From positions 1 to 64,000 of the forward strand of contig QANZ01039282.1 in assembly GCA_003254925.1 (NCBI GenBank): a DNA stretch of 64,000 nucleotides, in the 5' to 3' direction. The translations under genes were made by a program, and so were the position numbers. Position 1 is the stretch's first letter, and the number at the start of each line of letters is the position of its first letter. Shown piece after piece: positions 1 through 12,487 of the stretch. The notes under the pieces are model-generated. The model had not been told where the DNA came from. It saw only the letters and a program-made list of their open reading frames with translations, and did no database searches. Source of the DNA: Chamaecrista fasciculata. Taxonomy: Eukaryota > Streptophyta > Magnoliopsida > Fabales > Fabaceae.

Positions 1-1354
1 ATATTTTTAATTATTACTATTATTATTTGAATAGCATTGTCTATATTAGGGAGTCTGACATGTATTATTTGGGTCGCTAAGATCATACTGGCGACCAAAA
101 ATTACAGGTTCATGAAAATATATGATTAATTGACTATTAATCTTACCTAGACCACATATTAGGGGCTTAATTTAGAATTTTTAAATGATGATAATGACAA
201 ATTAGTGAATTACAATAAATTTCCTTTCAAATTCAACCTTGGACAGTACTAGATCACCTCCAGTACTGGGTTGGCTTGTTAGATTCTTTTAATTTTCAAA
301 TAATTTATTCAATAAAACTGTTTAAAACGTATCTTTAAAGATGAGACGTTTGTTGCAATTCTAATCACTGTCATTCTAATAATTAAAGATTAATTGACTT
401 CAATACTTATACTACCACTGAACAGAATCATTAACATATACATTAACGAACGGCTACAATTTGTTGAGATAAAAAATATCTTTCTCATATGGACTAACGA
501 AATTCATTTGTTCTTTAATTTAACTTATCTTTTTCTTTTATTTATTATTGTATAAGTCTGTTTCTACTTTCTAATACTATATATTTAATTTGTATAAGTT
601 TATCATTCTACTTTAAAATAAAACGATTAAGTGGGGCCAATGAATTAATTAACACAAAACCACTTTTGAAAATATAGTTTTTTAATAAGGTAGATAATGA
701 AGAATCAGAATGTCCTTATCATGAAGAAGACTCTGGGCTCTGGCAATACCAAACAAGCAGGTTGATATATTATAATCTTAATTTTTCAATAAATTATATA
801 TATTTGTACCGAGCGTTTAATTAATATGTTAAGCAGATTATGGAACTCATATGAGTTGTACACCAACCAAAAGATGAAAATGATATAGAAAATGCAACAA
901 CATTATGCTTTACAGGAAGGTTGAGGCCTAAGTACTAAGAAATAAATAATTAAGGATGTAAAATAACCTATTTAAATATATTGAAAATAAACAATGAAAA
1001 CCCATGTTCTTGCCAATACAAAAACAATTATAAGATAGTACGTAAAAAAGTTGAGAATTTATTAATCAATGCGTAAAAGAGCTAGAAATTAAATTGAACG
1101 AATTAATTTCAAGCATTAGCATGTTCTTTGTTTTTCTCAAAGATGGTAGATTTTCTTTTAGAAAGAAGCCTATTATTTAGCTAGCTACTTTCATTAGATT
1201 TTTTTTTCGTCTTTCTTTGATTTATTATGTATGTTCGTACCTAATCCTCTAGTTTAATGATTAAATACAGGGGATCGGATTGAAAAAAAAAAATCAAAGC
1301 TGGAATGTCCTCCAAGAGTTGTATTAGTATTTGGCCTGATCGCGCATATATATA
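1..1354. other. AT-rich intergenic DNA, no gene seen
   Basis: I see no coding region, RNA gene or bounded repeat in this stretch. Open frames are short and lack any recognisable motif. Confidence 0.6.
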
Positions 1355-1360
1355 TATATA

Positions 1361-1392
1361 CTAGGAGCTTTGCGTGCCCTAACGGGCACACA
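1361..1392 (-). mobile_element. Helitron-like 3' terminus (minus orientation)
   Basis: Read on the minus strand, a hairpin with stem GTGCCC/GGGCAC and a 4-base loop (about 1374-1389) is followed some ten bases later by CTAG and then T. That matches the plant Helitron 3' end (hairpin, then CTRR before a T). The same end, on the other strand, occurs at 19946-19976. The element body would lie at higher coordinates, but I could not find its 5' end. Confidence 0.5.
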
Positions 1393-1414
1393 AATATGCA
1401 TATAAAGTTTGATA

Positions 1415-1553
1415 TATTAAATTTTTTTAAAAAAATTACAAATAGGTCCCTGGATACATATTATCTAGGGACTAAAATAAAAACTTTAAAAAAAATTTTG
1501 AGTTAATATGTAAATGGAGAATACCACAGAGTACCAAAGTGTAATTTATCCTT
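1415..1553. repeat. Partial GGTACC-type foldback element
   Basis: This stretch closely resembles the centre and right arm of the complete foldback at 24960-25390: both share the phrase around 'ggtccctggatacatattat' and end with 'accaaagtgtaatttatcc'-like sequence. Only one arm and the loop are present, so it is a broken copy. Confidence 0.6.
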
Positions 1554-1722
1554 TTTTTTTTAGATAATGGACATAGGCTTATCATTTGAACGTGGGGAGA
1601 GGAGTTTCCATGATGGTTTAGTTTTAATTGATTTTTATATTTGTTAAATTGTTTAATTTTGACCAACCAAAAGCACCCTCACACATATAATATAGTATAT
1701 ATATATATATATATAGATATAT

Positions 1723-2151
1723 TGTAAGGTTTATGGACTTATATAAATATAATAAGATATTAAATTGAGTGTTTAATGCTATCATAATTAAGGGTGACCC
1801 ATAGAGTTTATAATGGGTCAAATAAGTTAATAAAGCATGGGGTAATATGTGTGGATACTCTTGTATAATTTCTAATTTTATGATGGACGAATTGGAAATA
1901 CGAGCCTTGTGCAAATATATATAGGGTTATGGTCCCCAAATTGGGAGCAAGGGTTTCTTCACTAAGTCCCATTATCAGAGAAGAGAGACCTTCTTAAGGA
2001 AAACTATTGCTCAACAATTTGGAAGACCAATAACCCGAAAGATTCAAAACTTTGATTACTATGGAAAATTCCGCATCTATTATTTTTGTTCTTGATGATT
2101 TGACTTGATTGATCTTAGGGTTTAGGTTTTAATTTAGGGTTTTCCCTAACA
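1723..2151 (+). mobile_element. Copia-type LTR fragment followed by a primer-binding site
   Basis: TGGTATCAGAGC at 2154-2165 is the plant initiator-Met tRNA primer-binding sequence. It follows by two bases a stretch ending in CTAACA, as expected for the end of a 5' LTR. A plausible start is the TGTAAGG at 1723, giving an LTR of about 430 bp. No gag or pol sequence follows, so this is a truncated remnant. The left boundary is a guess. Confidence 0.45.
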
Positions 2152-2199
2152 AGTGGTATCAGAGCTCTAATCTCGTTGAATCATTGAGATTCGTTTTTG

Positions 2200-3277
2200 A
2201 GTTTATGATTAAAGATTTAATTTTTCGATTCTTTCGATAAGGATTTTGGTCCTCCAAAAGTATTTGTTGGGTGTGTGATATTGATAATGACTTAAAATTG
2301 TTATAGTAGTTGCGTACAAATTTATAAAATCTCTCTTTGTTGATCAGGCAATATATAAATATACATTCTATGTGTACATACTAATTAAGAAAGTGACAAG
2401 TACAATTATAACGCACTTAATGTCACATCAGTAGTGGCAAAATATCATGGAAGAAAATCAAATTTAATTGTAGTGAGTCTTAGGATCTCTAACTCTCTTA
2501 TATATAAAAAAGATTTAATTCATCACATTCATTTGTCTTATATGCTAGCCCCACCACACCAAAGTTGGTGCAATGGACTTATACAAAGTAATAATAATAA
2601 AAAAGACTAAAATTTATAAGGCATTTTTAGTTATTGTAAAGAAAAATCATTGAACTTTGAGAAATACTGAAACAATTGTAAATTTTTTATTTTTTGTAAA
2701 TAATCTTTTTTATTAGTATTTTTGTTGAAATTTTTATTTTTTTTTAACTACTATTAATTACAATAATAGTTCATTTTAATTTTAAATTCAAAATTTCTTT
2801 TATTACATTCGAAAGTTCAGAACAATTTTTACAAAATGATTAAAGTCTAGGAGAATTATGGGCATTGTAATCCAAAAACAGAGAAGCAAAGGGAAAGCAT
2901 TTTTTGTTTTTTTATTTGTTGGAAAGGGAAAGCAATATTGTTGCAACTTGCAAGCTAAGTAGAGAGTCGTTGAGGGAATTTGTGTAACGAGAAACGAAGA
3001 AGAGATTATAATAGTCACACATTAAAATAGCCAATAGAGCCCATAGATTTAAGACTCCACTTTAAGAAATTGATATATGTAGGACCCACAATTAATTATT
3101 TCATTTTTGATCAGGCGTGTCGTCAACCTCTTGTGTGCCATTGATTTGCATGGTTTATTTCTTAAATATTAATATATAATAAATACATACACACATATAT
3201 ACATATATATATATAGATGGAGACTGTGAAGAGAAGCATTAGATAAAGTACTTGGTGAAGTTGAAGAGTCACATGAC
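2200..3277 (+). promoter_or_regulatory. Upstream region of the VPE gene
   Basis: No gene is seen here. A TA-rich stretch at about 3190-3215, ending in TATATATAGATGG, lies 60-85 bases before the VPE start codon and could supply the TATA box. No specific element was identified beyond that. Confidence 0.35.
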
Positions 3278-3630
3278 ATGGGGAGTTATAATTATGTGTT
3301 GTTGGTGATACCAATTGTAGTAATTGTATTACAAAGTATTGTGAGAGAAAGTGAAGGAGGAAGGTTGATTTTGTGGGATGATCATGATCATAATGATGAT
3401 GATGATCCCGCCGTTAAATTGGCATTGCCGACGGAGACCGATGATTCCGGTGATGATTCCGACGAGGAAGGGACTTCATGGGCGGTTCTGGTCGCCGGTT
3501 CTTCTGGCTTTGGGAATTACAGGCATCAAGTAAGTGCATGCATGACGATGCATATATATATGTGTTGATTAATTAGTTTTAATTGGATGATAATTATATA
3601 TATATATATATGTGTGTGTTAATTAATTAT

Positions 3631-3662
<32 letters not shown>

Positions 3663-6600
3663 TAGGCAGATGTATGCCATGCGTATCAATTGCTGAGAAA
3701 AGGAGGAATTAAAGAAGAGAACATAGTGGTGTTTATGTATGATGATATTGCTATGTCACCCTTCAATCCAAGGCCTGGCATCATCATCAATCATCCTCAT
3801 GGATCCGACGTCTATGCTGGTGTTCCTAAGGTTCCTTCCTTCATTCATTTTCTTCTTTAATATTTTTATTTTTTCCTTTTAATCCAAAATTAATCAAGCT
3901 AACTCTTACTTAACCAGTTAACCTAACAAATTCAGTTCTCTTGTTGGTCCTGGCATTTAAATGAATCAATTACACTTTGGTATCCTGTTTTATGGACTGA
4001 TTTCACTTTGATACCTTGTTCTTTTAAAAGTGACACTTTGGTATTCTATTTTTTGCACTGTTAACATTTCAGTACCCAAATTTATTTTTCTGTTAAGTTT
4101 TGACAGCGAAGTTGCACGTGACCATTATGTGCATAGTAAAAATACCCAAATGTCCATTTCCTTCTTATTTTTCATGATTTAACGATTAAATATTCCAAAG
4201 TCCTCTAACTTCGAATCTCAAATTTTTTCAAGATTTTTGAGTGTTTTAAAGTCTGAATTGTAAAAAATGAGAGGAAAATAAATATTTAGGCATTTTTACT
4301 GTGCATGTGATGGTCACGTGCAACTTTGCCGTTAAAACTTAATGAAAAAATAAGTTTTAATTTCAAAATGTTAAAGGTGCAAAGAACATAGTATTAAAAT
4401 GTACACTTTTAAAAAAACACAAGGTACCAAAATATAATTTACTCTAAATTTAAAGAGATTTAAAAATATGGTTACTAGTATTAATTAATTATAAGCAATT
4501 GCATTTAAACATTGTATATATATAAGATCTACCATATCTACTAAAATATGTTTATGCTTTTGTGCATCTGACCTTTTTTCAAAGGGAGGGGGAAAAAAAT
4601 CTTCCCAATCTTCTTTACAAAGTATAATGAAAGCTGTCACCTCATAAAGGAAAAGTTAATAATGAATAGAATATTGACTGTATTCTTTTTGAAAGATAAG
4701 TATTACCTTTTTTATTAATAAAAATGAAGAATTAGGATGAAAGTAATTGGTTGAGAGAAAATATCAGTGGGAAATAGCACTGTGATTTAAATTAGGGGGT
4801 AGAAAGTTGGATTGACAAGGTGATTGATTGAGCAATGTCTTCTTTTAATTAGTGGGTGGCAGTGGAATTAGAGGGAATGCTATTGGATGAATGATCACAA
4901 TCACAAGGGAGTCACTTAATTAGAATCTAATTCTAGGATTAGTTTAGTGGGAAAGCTAATAGGGGGATTTTTTATGGGCTTGCTGGAAACCACTATAAAT
5001 TTTAAATTTCCAATTTTGATGTAATTTATAACGTGTGGCTTCCTTGATGATAAAATATGTTTAACTAGTTTTTATAAAAACTATTAATTGAAACTTTTTT
5101 TTTTAAAATAATATATAAATATTATTATTTTTAAATTTGAAAGGCCAAAGTCCTATTTTGGTCCCTCATATTTTCTCAAAGTTCTGTTTTGGTCCCTCAA
5201 GTTTTTTTCGTTCCATTTTGGTCCCTCGTGTTTGCTCAAAGTTTCGTTTTGGTCCCTCAAGTTTTTTTCATTCTGTTTTGGTCACTCAAGTTTCTAAAAA
5301 ATTCTACCGTTAGTCTCTGACTCTTTTTTATCCACTTCTTCTGTTAAAAAAAGAAGAAAAAAAAAACTAACTTTCATCTCCCAACAATTTTACTCTTTTA
5401 CAATAGAGAAAGACCTTAATGCAAAAAAGTAAAATTATTAGGAGATGAAAGTAAATTTTTTTTTCTTTTTTAACGAAAAAATGGATAGAAAAGAGTCAGG
5501 ACTAACGGTGGAACTTTTTGAAAACTTGAGGGACTAAAATAGAACTTTGAGCAAACATGAGAGACCAAAACAAAATAAAAAAAACTTGAGGGACCAAAAC
5601 GTAACCTTGAGCAAACATGAGAGACCAAAATGGAACGGAAAAAAATTTGAGAGACTAAAACAAAACTTTGAGCAAACATGAGGGACCAAAATAGAACTTT
5701 AGCCAAGTTGAAATTCCATTAGTTTTTAGTTTTCGTACTTGAAATATTTTAATTAGTACTCTAAAAATATTAATTAAAATGACTTTAAAGGAAGTAATAA
5801 TTTTTTAATAATGGATACTTTTAGAATTCTAATTATTATAATTAAGGTATATTAAGAATAAAAAATAAAAATGCTATTGTTTTTCATTATTTTCCTAGTT
5901 TTTAACCAATTTATTTTCTTTTTATTATTTTCTTAAATTAATATTGTAAAGAATATAATGAGAATATATATAATTGTAGGATTACACGGGAGAGAACGTG
6001 ACAACAGAGAACCTGTACGCCGTAATTCTGGGTGACAAGTCGAAGCTGAAGGGTGGAAGTGGAAAAGTCATTAATAGTAAACCCAACGACAGGATTTTCA
6101 TTTATTACTCCGATCATGGAGGCACCGGAGTTCTTGGTCAGTCACACCTTATTACTCATTCATTCTCTTCATAATTTAATATATTATTAATACCAAATTA
6201 ATTAATCCTCTTTATATATATATATATAGCTATTTGATTGATTTGATCTGGTTGATTAATTGTAGGGATGCCAAACATGCCCTATCTCTATGCCATGGAC
6301 TTCATTGACGTCTTGAAGAAGAAGCACGCATTTGGTGGTTACAAGGAGATGGTATGTAATATGTATAAAGCAGAGTAGCTAGGCAGTACATATTAATATA
6401 ATAATGGGTTCGTTTATTATATATTGGTGTTTAATTAATTAGGTTATATATGTGGAAGCATGTGAGAGTGGGAGCTTATTTGAGGGCATAATGCCGAAAG
6501 ACATAAATGTGTATGTGACAACAGCTTCGAATGCACAAGAGATGAGCTTTGGAACATACTGTCCTGGCATGGATTCTTCTCCACCTTCTGATTACTTCAC

Positions 6601-7831
6601 TTGTTTGGGTGATCTCTTCAGTGTTGCTTGGATCGAAGACAGTGAATCCCATAATCTCAAATCTGAAACCCTTCAACAACAATACCAGGCGGTAATTAAC
6701 CACTTTCACACATATATGTTCTTCCATTCTCATACATATATAAATGGTCATAGTGAACATTTGGTCCCATATCTTTTGTTGAGTTCTCAATTTAGTCATG
6801 TATCTTTTTTTGTTGCCCTTTTAGTCTTATATCTTTGCATAAGGTCTCAATTTAGTCAAGTTAGAAAATTGGTCCTATATCTTTACAAAAAGACAAACCC
6901 TTAGTTGATATTTTTGTAAAGATGTGAGACTACTTCTACACCTGATTTAACTGACCCAAATATATGAGATCAAATTTGTAACAAAAAGATATATAGGACT
7001 AAATTGAGAACTGACCCAAAGATATGGGACTAAAAGTACAAAAAAAATATAGGACCAAATTGGGAACTGAGCAAAAGATATGAGACCAAATTTAACCTTT
7101 GAGCTATATATATTTGTGTGCCAATAAAAGAATTTGTATATAATGTTGTGTAGGTGAAGAAACGAACTTCAAATTTCAACAATTATGCGTTTGGATCACA
7201 CGTGATGGAGTATGGGGACACCCAAATGAAAGACCACAAGCTTTATTTGTACCAAGGCTTTGATCCTAATGTCCTTTCACTCAACGCCCGATTCCAAGCT
7301 CCAATGCATGAAGCAATGAACCAGAGAGATGCAGATCTTTTGTTCATGTGGCACATGGTAATTAATATAGACATATCTATATATATATCATAAATTCATA
7401 ATCATAATTTAGATTAATTCTGAGTTTGGGATTAATTTCAGTACAACAAAGCAGAACACGAGACAGAAACGAAGACAGAGATGGCTAAGCAGATAAGAGA
7501 GACAGTGAAGCACAGAAAGCATTTAGATTACAGCGTGGAATTGGTCGGAACATTCTTGTACGGACCAGAAAAAGCAAATTCAGTTCTGAAATCGGTGAGG
7601 GAGGCTGACGTGGCAGTCGTGGATGATTGGGGATGCTTGAAATCAACGGTCAGGATGTTCGAAACAGAGTGTGGCTCTCTCACTCAGTATGGCATGAGAC
7701 ACATGAGGGCATTCGCTAACATTTGCAACTCCGGCGTCTCTCAGGCGGCCGTGGCAGAGGCGTGTCGGGCGGCATGCGGTGGCTACCATGCCGGAGAAAT
7801 GCACCCATCAAAAAGGGGTTATAGTGCTTGA
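3278..7831 (+). CDS. VPE: Vacuolar processing enzyme (legumain, peptidase C13)
   Basis: Asparaginyl endopeptidase that matures storage and vacuolar proteins by cutting after Asn or Asp. Seven exons: 3278-3529, 3666-3830, 5980-6136, 6266-6351, 6443-6691, 7154-7357, 7442-7831, all with GT-AG borders, give 500 residues, normal for the family. Residues 1-25 look like a signal peptide. An acidic Asp/His-rich propeptide follows (about 33-62), and the mature domain starts at WAVLVAGS. The catalytic pair is His185 in YYSDHGG and Cys227 in VEACESGS. The C-terminal prodomain ends in GYSA, usual for plant VPEs. Residue 188 is Thr where I recall Pro or Ala in relatives. Introns 2 and 5 carry foldback elements. 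Its position near a VND gene suggests the beta-VPE locus; that subtype is inference. Confidence 0.95.
3963..4444. repeat. GGTACC-type foldback element in VPE intron 2
   Basis: The left arm repeats 'cactttggtat/ctt' units and the right arm carries their reverse complement, ending in 'ggtaccaaaatataatttactc'. Arms are diverged and no clear target duplication remains. It belongs with the copies at 20389, 22115 and 24960. Confidence 0.65.
5143..5704. mobile_element. GGTCCC-type foldback element in VPE intron 2
   Basis: This is a long inverted repeat. The left arm has five TTTGGTCCCTC-type units about 30 bp apart, and the right arm mirrors them as GAGGGACCAAAA. Ends are GGCCAAAGTCC and the near-complement GGACTTTAGCC-like sequence. 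Flanks AATTTGAAA (5134-5142) and AAGTTGAAA (5705-5713) agree at 8 of 9 bases and look like a 9-bp target duplication of Mutator type. The spacer carries a second inner palindrome around 5330-5510. Confidence 0.75.
6745..7104. repeat. GGTCC-type foldback element in VPE intron 5
   Basis: Left-arm units 'ttggtcccatatctttt' are mirrored by 'gatatgagaccaaatt' in the right arm. The element fills most of the 462-bp intron 5. Flanks are simple TA-rich sequence, so a target duplication cannot be judged. Confidence 0.6.
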
Positions 7832-8649
7832 TTTTTCACGAATACTAGGTAGTCCAGTGTAAAAATGATACCAAGTTAGTTGACCATGGACTTTTAGATT
7901 GTATGTATTTTGTACTGTAATCAGTTAGAAATGAGGAGGGGAATTAAAGAGTTGGTTGATTGAGTAGTGTAATCTGTAATATATGGATGAACTTGATGAG
8001 GGATTGTTTAAAACATGTGTGCCCAACCATTTAACTACTAATTAGTGTTTTTTTCAAGATATATAAAAAAAAAAAAGACAATATAAGGAGAAATTTGGAG
8101 ATTGGATCAACTGCACAAAGTTTTTCTACGGTAGACAGTGTGAGACATACATTCTAAATTTCACAATTTCATTAAAATGTGAGTTTAATAAAATTGTGAG
8201 TTTTGAAATTTATATTTCAGAGTGTATTGCAGAAAAACACAGTCCAATATCAAAATTTTCAAAAGAGAGAACGAGAGTAATAAAACCTAACTCAAAGAGC
8301 ACATTCTATTTGAAGTTTGAACCTATTTTAGCAAGCATAATGCCTGTTAGGTTACTAGACTTGTGAACAAAAGAAATTCAAACTAGAGGAAGAGAGGATG
8401 TTAACAAAATATTTTGTATAATTGGAATTATTAATTTGTATATATTTATATATATATTTTGGGTCAAGACTCAAGAGACATGACTAATTGACTATTATCA
8501 TATTATGTGTGGTTAGGAACCCAAAGGAATTTGGGCTTAAATCCTATGACACGTCAAGTAGTTGGACTCTCTGGGGGAGCAATCCGTTTTCCTTTGGCCC
8601 TCTTCTATGTTTCTTTTATATAAAAAAATATGAGAAAGAGATTCAGTCC
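7832..8649. other. VPE 3' flank and intergenic DNA
   Basis: This includes the presumed VPE 3' UTR just after the stop at 7831. No other gene or bounded element was seen. Confidence 0.5.
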
Positions 8650-9408
8650 ATAAAGAAAAGGTATAAAAAAAAACCAAGTCGCCAGAGAGAGAGAAAAACA
8701 AGAGAGAGAACGTCTGCTAGGGTTTCACTCTAAAGCCCCTTTGAGGTGTTGTTGGTAGGACGTCCATGGTGTCTCCGGCGGCAGCTTCGACGACAGCTCC
8801 AGCAGCGACACCGACAGCGATTCCGACGGCGGCTCCGACAACGTTACAAGCAACCCCTTCTTTTTTTTGTTGTTTTTTCTGTCTTTTGTGGGAGGTTGGA
8901 ATAGTAAGGAGGAGCTTTTGTAAAGGCTTTTCTTTCATGTCCCATTTTTGGGTGTCATGGCTGAAACCTTTCACTCTTTCCTTTGTTTTCTACTCCCTTT
9001 TGTCTACCTTCCACTAGGGAAGGTTTTTCTTTTCTTTCTTTAGGTATCTTTTCGTCCTTTTTGTTGTCTCTGCAATTTTCTTCCTGATCTACAATTTTGT
9101 GGAAGATTCGTTTGAGCAAAATGGTTGTCTTCTGCTGAGTTGTTTGATTAGGCTGAAAGTTGTCTTGGGTATAGATTTTTTCTTCAACCCTCGTCTGTTG
9201 CTTGGGTGAAATTTTCTGCCTTGTTGTGGTATCCACTTCTCCCTCCTGGTGTGTTGCCAGGTTAGGCTTTGAAAGTTGGATCAAGCCTTGTGGATTGTAG
9301 GCTTGCTTGTATCTGGGTATGTTTGGCCTACTTGTTCTCCCGGTTATTGTAGCCCTTGTGGCCTATCTGATGTACCGACCAAAAAAAAAAATAAAGAAAA
9401 GGTATAAA
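8650..9408 (+). mobile_element. Poly(A) retroposon with an 18-bp target-site duplication
   Basis: The exact 18-mer ATAAAGAAAAGGTATAAA stands at 8650-8667 and again at 9391-9408. The insert between them (8668-9390, 723 bp) ends in a run of A directly before the second copy. That is the signature of target-primed reverse transcription by LINE machinery. The insert begins with a purine-rich leader and 'ctagggttt', as many plant LINE or mRNA 5' ends do, and contains a short Ala/Thr/Pro-rich frame at 8766. I see no reverse transcriptase. It is either an internally deleted LINE or a processed copy of a transcript. Confidence 0.8.
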
Positions 9409-9594
9409 GAGAAAAAATTTGATTTCATTCTTAAAAAGTTACTCTTTCTCATAATGGAAAAAATAAAAAACTTATTTGATGACTTATACAACTTTTCAAA
9501 CAAAAAAAATAAAAGGTAAAAAATTAAATATTAATTTTAAAATTAAGAAAAAGGAACAATAAATCATTTCTATATTCTGGAAAGTGGTAATAAC

Positions 9595-11259
9595 TGTTAG
9601 TCATGATGCACAAGGAAAATATACCAAGAGGGGGTGAATTGGTATTTAAAACTTTTTCTAAGTTAAAAACGAGTTTTAACAAAGTTCCTTAAAACAGGTT
9701 TTCAAAACAATCCCTATAATATAAATTCCTCAGATCAAACAGTTTCTTTCAGAACAAAGTTCTTTAGCAATAACAGATAAGCTTAAGAACAGATATACTT
9801 CAGATAAAGCAGCTACTTAAGCAGATCAGATATTTAAACAGATTGCTAATGAAAGAAAACTAATCCTTAACTCAAAAGATAAATGCGGAATATAAAGGAG
9901 AAAGGATAAGGAATAATGACACAGCAGATTTATACTGGTTCAGAATAAGATACTAGTCCTCAACGAATGATTTTCTCTTAAGCCTACGTCCAGTCCCCAA
10001 ACACAAAGTAAGGGATTTTATATTATTGCTGGGCAAACTAACCAAATTACAATTGGCACTCAACCACTCATCACCACTAGGGTTTCACACTTTTACAGCT
10101 TCCCAAACCACAAGTCCTCACGGGTAACAATAAGGTTCCTCACAACAACTCCTCTTACAGTGCAACCACTCACGAATCACCACTTTGGGTTTCACAACAA
10201 CCGAGAGTAGGTAACCTATTATCACTAGGAGGTATACGAACGAATCAGGGTATCAAGAAGTATATAGAAGGGGTTCTCTCACAAAGAGATAGGTTCACAC
10301 ACAAAGGTGAATTGTCACAAAGACACAATCCCACAAAGGGTCTCACACAGAGATAGCACTTAGCAACTTTTGATAGTAACACACAGTTTAGCTTCAACAC
10401 ATAGCGTTCACTTCAAATTCGCAGCTTGAACTTTTGAATTCTTCGAACTTTTATAGTAGAGCAGCTTCAGTATCTTGATAAGGAATGTTTCTGCAAACTT
10501 GAATACTCCAACGGCTAGGAACAGTAGGATCTTCAAGAAATTCGATTTGTCTTAGCCTTCTTCAAAGTCTTAAAGGCATTCCCAGGTTGCTCATCTAATA
10601 TTTATGAAATATAGACGTTGAGCAGCAATCAGCAAAGTCAGAATATCAAAGTTTAAAAACTTTCCTTGTAAGAGTTCCTTAACCTGCGGATTAGTTAGCA
10701 TAATTCTTTCCAAATATAGATTTAGCATTTAATAAAATTTCCAACGATCAGCTTGTATAGTTCTCAACGTTTTTAACACATAGTTAATGATATGGAGCAA
10801 GTTCAGCACTTGAAATAATTTCTATATAATGAACAACGCACAAATTAGAAAGTTTCTTAAGCAGTTCCTTTAATCATAGCGATAATTAAGGAATATGAAT
10901 AACTCTGAGATTTCTTTCCTTCTTTTGATGGATTAACTAATTAATAATCACTAATTTCACATTTAATATCATTCAGATTTTTACTCAATCATGGTCTCTC
11001 AATTAAACAATAATATTTAGAGCAATATTTGGAGACTTAATATGATCTTTCAATTTAAACTTTATTATTTAATATAATGCATCCAGACTTAGCCTAATAT
11101 TTAAATACTTATTAACTAAGAATTTTTGGCAATTATCAAAACACAAAATAAGAATTAATTTAATTTAATTATAACAATATAACGTCAGCCTAAGAATTAT
11201 TTTACATACTAACGCTTAATTAAAAATTAATATAAACCTATACAAAATTTATCCCAACA
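9595..11259. mobile_element. Solo LTR, copy 1 (TSD ATAAC)
   Basis: The 1665-bp unit begins TGTTAGTCATG and ends ATCCCAACA, so it has TG...CA termini. It is flanked by the exact 5-bp duplication ATAAC (9590-9594 and 11260-11264). It contains the phrase 'aagagggggtgaatt' near its start and has no coding capacity, primer-binding site or polypurine tract. A near-identical unit lies at 12488. This fits an LTR left after recombination between the two LTRs of one retrotransposon. Confidence 0.8.
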
Positions 11260-11264
11260 ATAAC

Positions 11265-12482
11265 AAAAACATGTCGAGAGTTCATGCTCATTAATTGCAA
11301 TTTAATAAATTTACTTCACGTTGTTTTTAAAATAAATTTTATTTCAATTTTTTATTTTACTTTTCAAAAAAATATTTGAAATGAATGTTGTCAAACATTT
11401 TTCTTTTTATAATGCAAAACATGTTTTTAAAATCAAGTTTAAAAATAATTCTTTGTTCTTACTTTAACCAAATATTAACGACAGAATTTATGTGATTGAA
11501 AAAATTCAAATCCTAATTCAGATTGAAAAATTTGATGTAATTTATCATTAATTTATTGAAAGAAGATAATAAAATGATACAATTAACTAAAATGTAAAAC
11601 ATTTGAGACAAAATTAACTGAAAAAATAAGTTGAGGACAAAATTGACAGTTGAAGTAAAGTTTGAGAACGAAATTAATGTTTTTGTCCTATTTTAATGTT
11701 GATTATAAAAATTAATCTTATTCAAGTTAAGTGAAATTATAAGGGTATAAAATCTCTCACCAAATATTTCAATGTGACTACATTATTTTTAAATCTCAAA
11801 CTCAAAATTTTAGTTAATTTGAAAAATATTAATTTGCTTGTTCAGTTGTTTGTTGCAATTGATTTGCTTCCACACCAACTTGGAGAGCATAGTTATACTC
11901 ACATAGTTTAGAGATACTTTTTACGTGTAATATTACATTATAAAAAGTTGTTCATATATATATATATAATATATATATATAACCATTTATGATTTCTATT
12001 ATAATATAATGTAATTAGAAAAAAGTATGTAAAAATATGTGAACATGATACTTTTTTTCCCCCGGTACGTTGAAAATGATACCATTTGTTCACTCTATAC
12101 ATGGGCATGATCATAAAGACTGGAGCTTGGGAAGAAAGACTAGGAAAGTATAGGAATGATAAAGTTGCAAACACACATGCACAACGATATAATTTTTTCA
12201 TAATTAAAGTGAAGACAAAGTGACAAATTTGATTTTGGTTGAAAAGACTTGGTTCAAATTTAACTTTGGTTTTAAACATTTTAACTTTAGTAATCCAAAA
12301 TTTATAAACCAAAATCAATAATTAACCAACTAATAATTCTTAACCTAATGGGCAATCCTTTAACAATCTTTTTTTTCCTGAACATATTCTGCTACTTTTC
12401 AAAATAAATGTTAATCATATAAAGTATAATTATTTTTTTTTTGGGTACAAAATCAAGTATAATTAATGATATATAGATCAAT
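11265..12482. other. AT-rich spacer between two solo LTRs
   Basis: No gene was seen. The longest frame is a minus-strand 126-codon one at 11938-12318 with no recognisable motif and skewed composition, probably chance. Confidence 0.5.
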
Positions 12483-12487
12483 GTATC

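Noticed and set aside
5470-5706. Minus-strand repetitive 78-codon frame in VPE intron 2
   Set aside because: It is a translation of the tandem units of a foldback element.
3963-7104. microRNA precursors in the VPE introns
   Set aside because: The hairpins are hundreds of bases long and belong to a dispersed foldback family; siRNA production is possible, but a miRNA gene is not supported.
8955-9284. Minus-strand 109-codon frame
   Set aside because: It is antisense to the poly(A) retroposon, Lys/Gln-rich, with no recognised domain.
11938-12318. Minus-strand 126-codon frame
   Set aside because: AT-rich intergenic position, no motif, and a tail coded by a TA repeat.
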